Part shown: in pieces, positions 5,152-5,621 of the stretch
Layout: every line of letters starts with the position of its first letter
Numbering within the stretch: the stretch's first letter is position 1
Source: Candidatus Dormiibacterota bacterium
GTDB taxonomy: Bacteria > Chloroflexota > Dormibacteria > Aeolococcales > Bog-877
Reading direction: 5' to 3'
Assembly (NCBI GenBank): GCA_003135035.1
Contig: PLDE01000239.1
Coordinates: 381-6,001 of the forward strand
Length of the DNA stretch: 5,621 nt
Notes under the pieces: generated by a model
The model's input: the letters and a program-made list of their open reading frames with translations, nothing else
What the model was told of the DNA's origin: nothing
The model's database searches: none
Translations under genes and position numbers: made by a program

Positions 5152-5443
5152 CTCTCCCGCCGAACCAGTCGAGTGTAGGTCGTACAGCTCGCTTCCGATC
5201 TTGCTGGCGGGCCGGGGCGAGCCGCCTCCGCCTTGGCGTGAGGTTGAGCCCGATGTGGGCGCTACCTCGGTGTAGCGACCTCGATCGGGGAGAGCGGGGG
5301 CGTCTCTCGACCACGTGCTGTAAGGCAGCTACGAGGGTGAGCGCGACGATCATGGCTACGCCAACCAGTGGCCACAGGAGGAGCAAAAGGACGAGGAGGA
5401 GGCCCAGCGCGAACAAGCCTCTTGCCGGACGGCCCAGCTTCAT
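5152..5443 (-). pseudogene. Probable 5' part of the membrane protein gene, separated by a +1 frame change
   Basis: An ATG at 5443 opens MKLGRPARG followed by about 32 strongly hydrophobic residues (LFALGLLLVLLLLLWPLVG...ALTLVAAL), enough for one or two helices, then HVVERR. Beyond that the frame turns Arg-rich and shadow-like, while the frame of the downstream membrane protein becomes protein-like (RYTEVAPTSGS, a Gly/Pro linker, SKIGSELYDLH). Removing one base between 5328 and about 5150, for example from the C5 run on the minus strand (5300-5296), would join them into a 224-residue protein. No strong Shine-Dalgarno precedes the ATG, and the frame is open further upstream to a TTG at 5605. 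Two separate genes, a programmed +1 shift, a true mutation or an assembly error all remain possible. Confidence 0.4.
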
Positions 5444-5575
5444 GGCAACGGTGACTCTAGCATCGCTCTTCTCTCCCGGCGCCGCTTTGACGGACCGGCT
5501 CAGCCGTGGGGAGTCCGGAAGGGAATCCTTGTGGACGGGCCGACGCAATCCCTGTTCAGCCCAACTCCGATCGAC

Positions 5576-5600
5576 TGAGACAGTCTCAACAACGGTTGAG
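5576..5600. promoter_or_regulatory. Overlapping palindromes, operator-like
   Basis: TGAGAC-A-GTCTCA (5576-5588) is a perfect 13-base dyad. It overlaps CTCAAC-AACG-GTTGAG (5585-5600), a 6-bp inverted repeat. They lie about 130 bases upstream of the minus-strand ATG at 5443 and near the right window edge, so they could regulate that gene or one beyond the edge. No regulator is identified. Confidence 0.35.
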
Positions 5601-5621
5601 CGCAAGCTCGTGTGGGTTCGA

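Noticed and set aside
4747..5275. Plus-strand frames opposite the minus-strand membrane protein (4747-5178, 4997-5275).
   Set aside because: No domain pattern or ribosome binding site; the minus-strand frame encodes clear transmembrane helices.
4880..5605. One long minus-strand protein of 241 residues starting at 5605.
   Set aside because: After about residue 105 it becomes Arg-rich and overlaps the better-supported membrane protein in another frame; only the part around 5443-5300 looks real.

Overview
The window looks like ordinary chromosomal DNA from a moderately high-GC bacterium. An actinobacterium, possibly an acidophilic or soil Acidimicrobiia-type lineage, is the best guess. This is inference from the protein families (an N-terminal GNAT fused to an ADP-forming acyl-CoA synthetase, a membrane-anchored cupredoxin, a DoxX/DoxD protein), from GC-rich third codon positions, and from GTG starts next to GGAGG ribosome binding sites. 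No phylogenetic marker is present, so the assignment stays tentative.

Left part (1-1853): a large minus-strand gene enters from the left edge and starts with GTG at 1598. It encodes the first 532 residues of a GNAT acetyltransferase / acyl-CoA synthetase (ADP-forming) protein, and its C-terminal ATP-grasp half lies outside the window. A 255-bp divergent intergenic region separates it from the next gene and holds several short palindromes.

Centre (1854-3767): three plus-strand genes. The first encodes a 216-residue membrane-anchored cupredoxin-like protein with a CxxxC-G metal-site motif that lacks the usual histidine. After a 280-bp structured spacer (terminator-like hairpin, UUCG hairpin, 8-bp inverted repeat overlapping TTGACA) comes a 208-residue DoxX/DoxD-type four-helix membrane protein. 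A short protein of unknown function overlaps or closely follows it and appears to end early. The cupredoxin and DoxD proteins could belong to one membrane redox process (quinone, thiosulfate or copper linked), but co-function is inferred only from adjacency.

Right-centre (3768-4264): about 500 bp without a convincing gene. It contains a decayed tRNA-Phe-like sequence (intact acceptor 5' strand, D arm and GAA anticodon loop, degenerate 3' half) and a cluster of small hairpins, and looks like a scar of past recombination.

Right part (4265-5621): a short plus-strand gene for a conserved-looking 89-residue protein, whose Shine-Dalgarno sits inside a perfect 7-bp hairpin. It faces a minus-strand gene for a small multi-pass membrane protein. 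Upstream of that gene a second frame encodes a strongly hydrophobic N-terminus. The two pieces would join into one 224-residue protein if a single base were removed, so a frameshift (biological or assembly) is suspected. Overlapping palindromes near 5576-5600 lie about 130 bp upstream of that gene's proposed ATG.

I see no CRISPR array, no complete transposase or integrase, no rRNA and no convincing wholly new system. The items most worth a second look are the cupredoxin/DoxD pair with its operator-like repeat, the Shine-Dalgarno hairpin, the tRNA relic with its structured neighbourhood, and the suspected frameshift.
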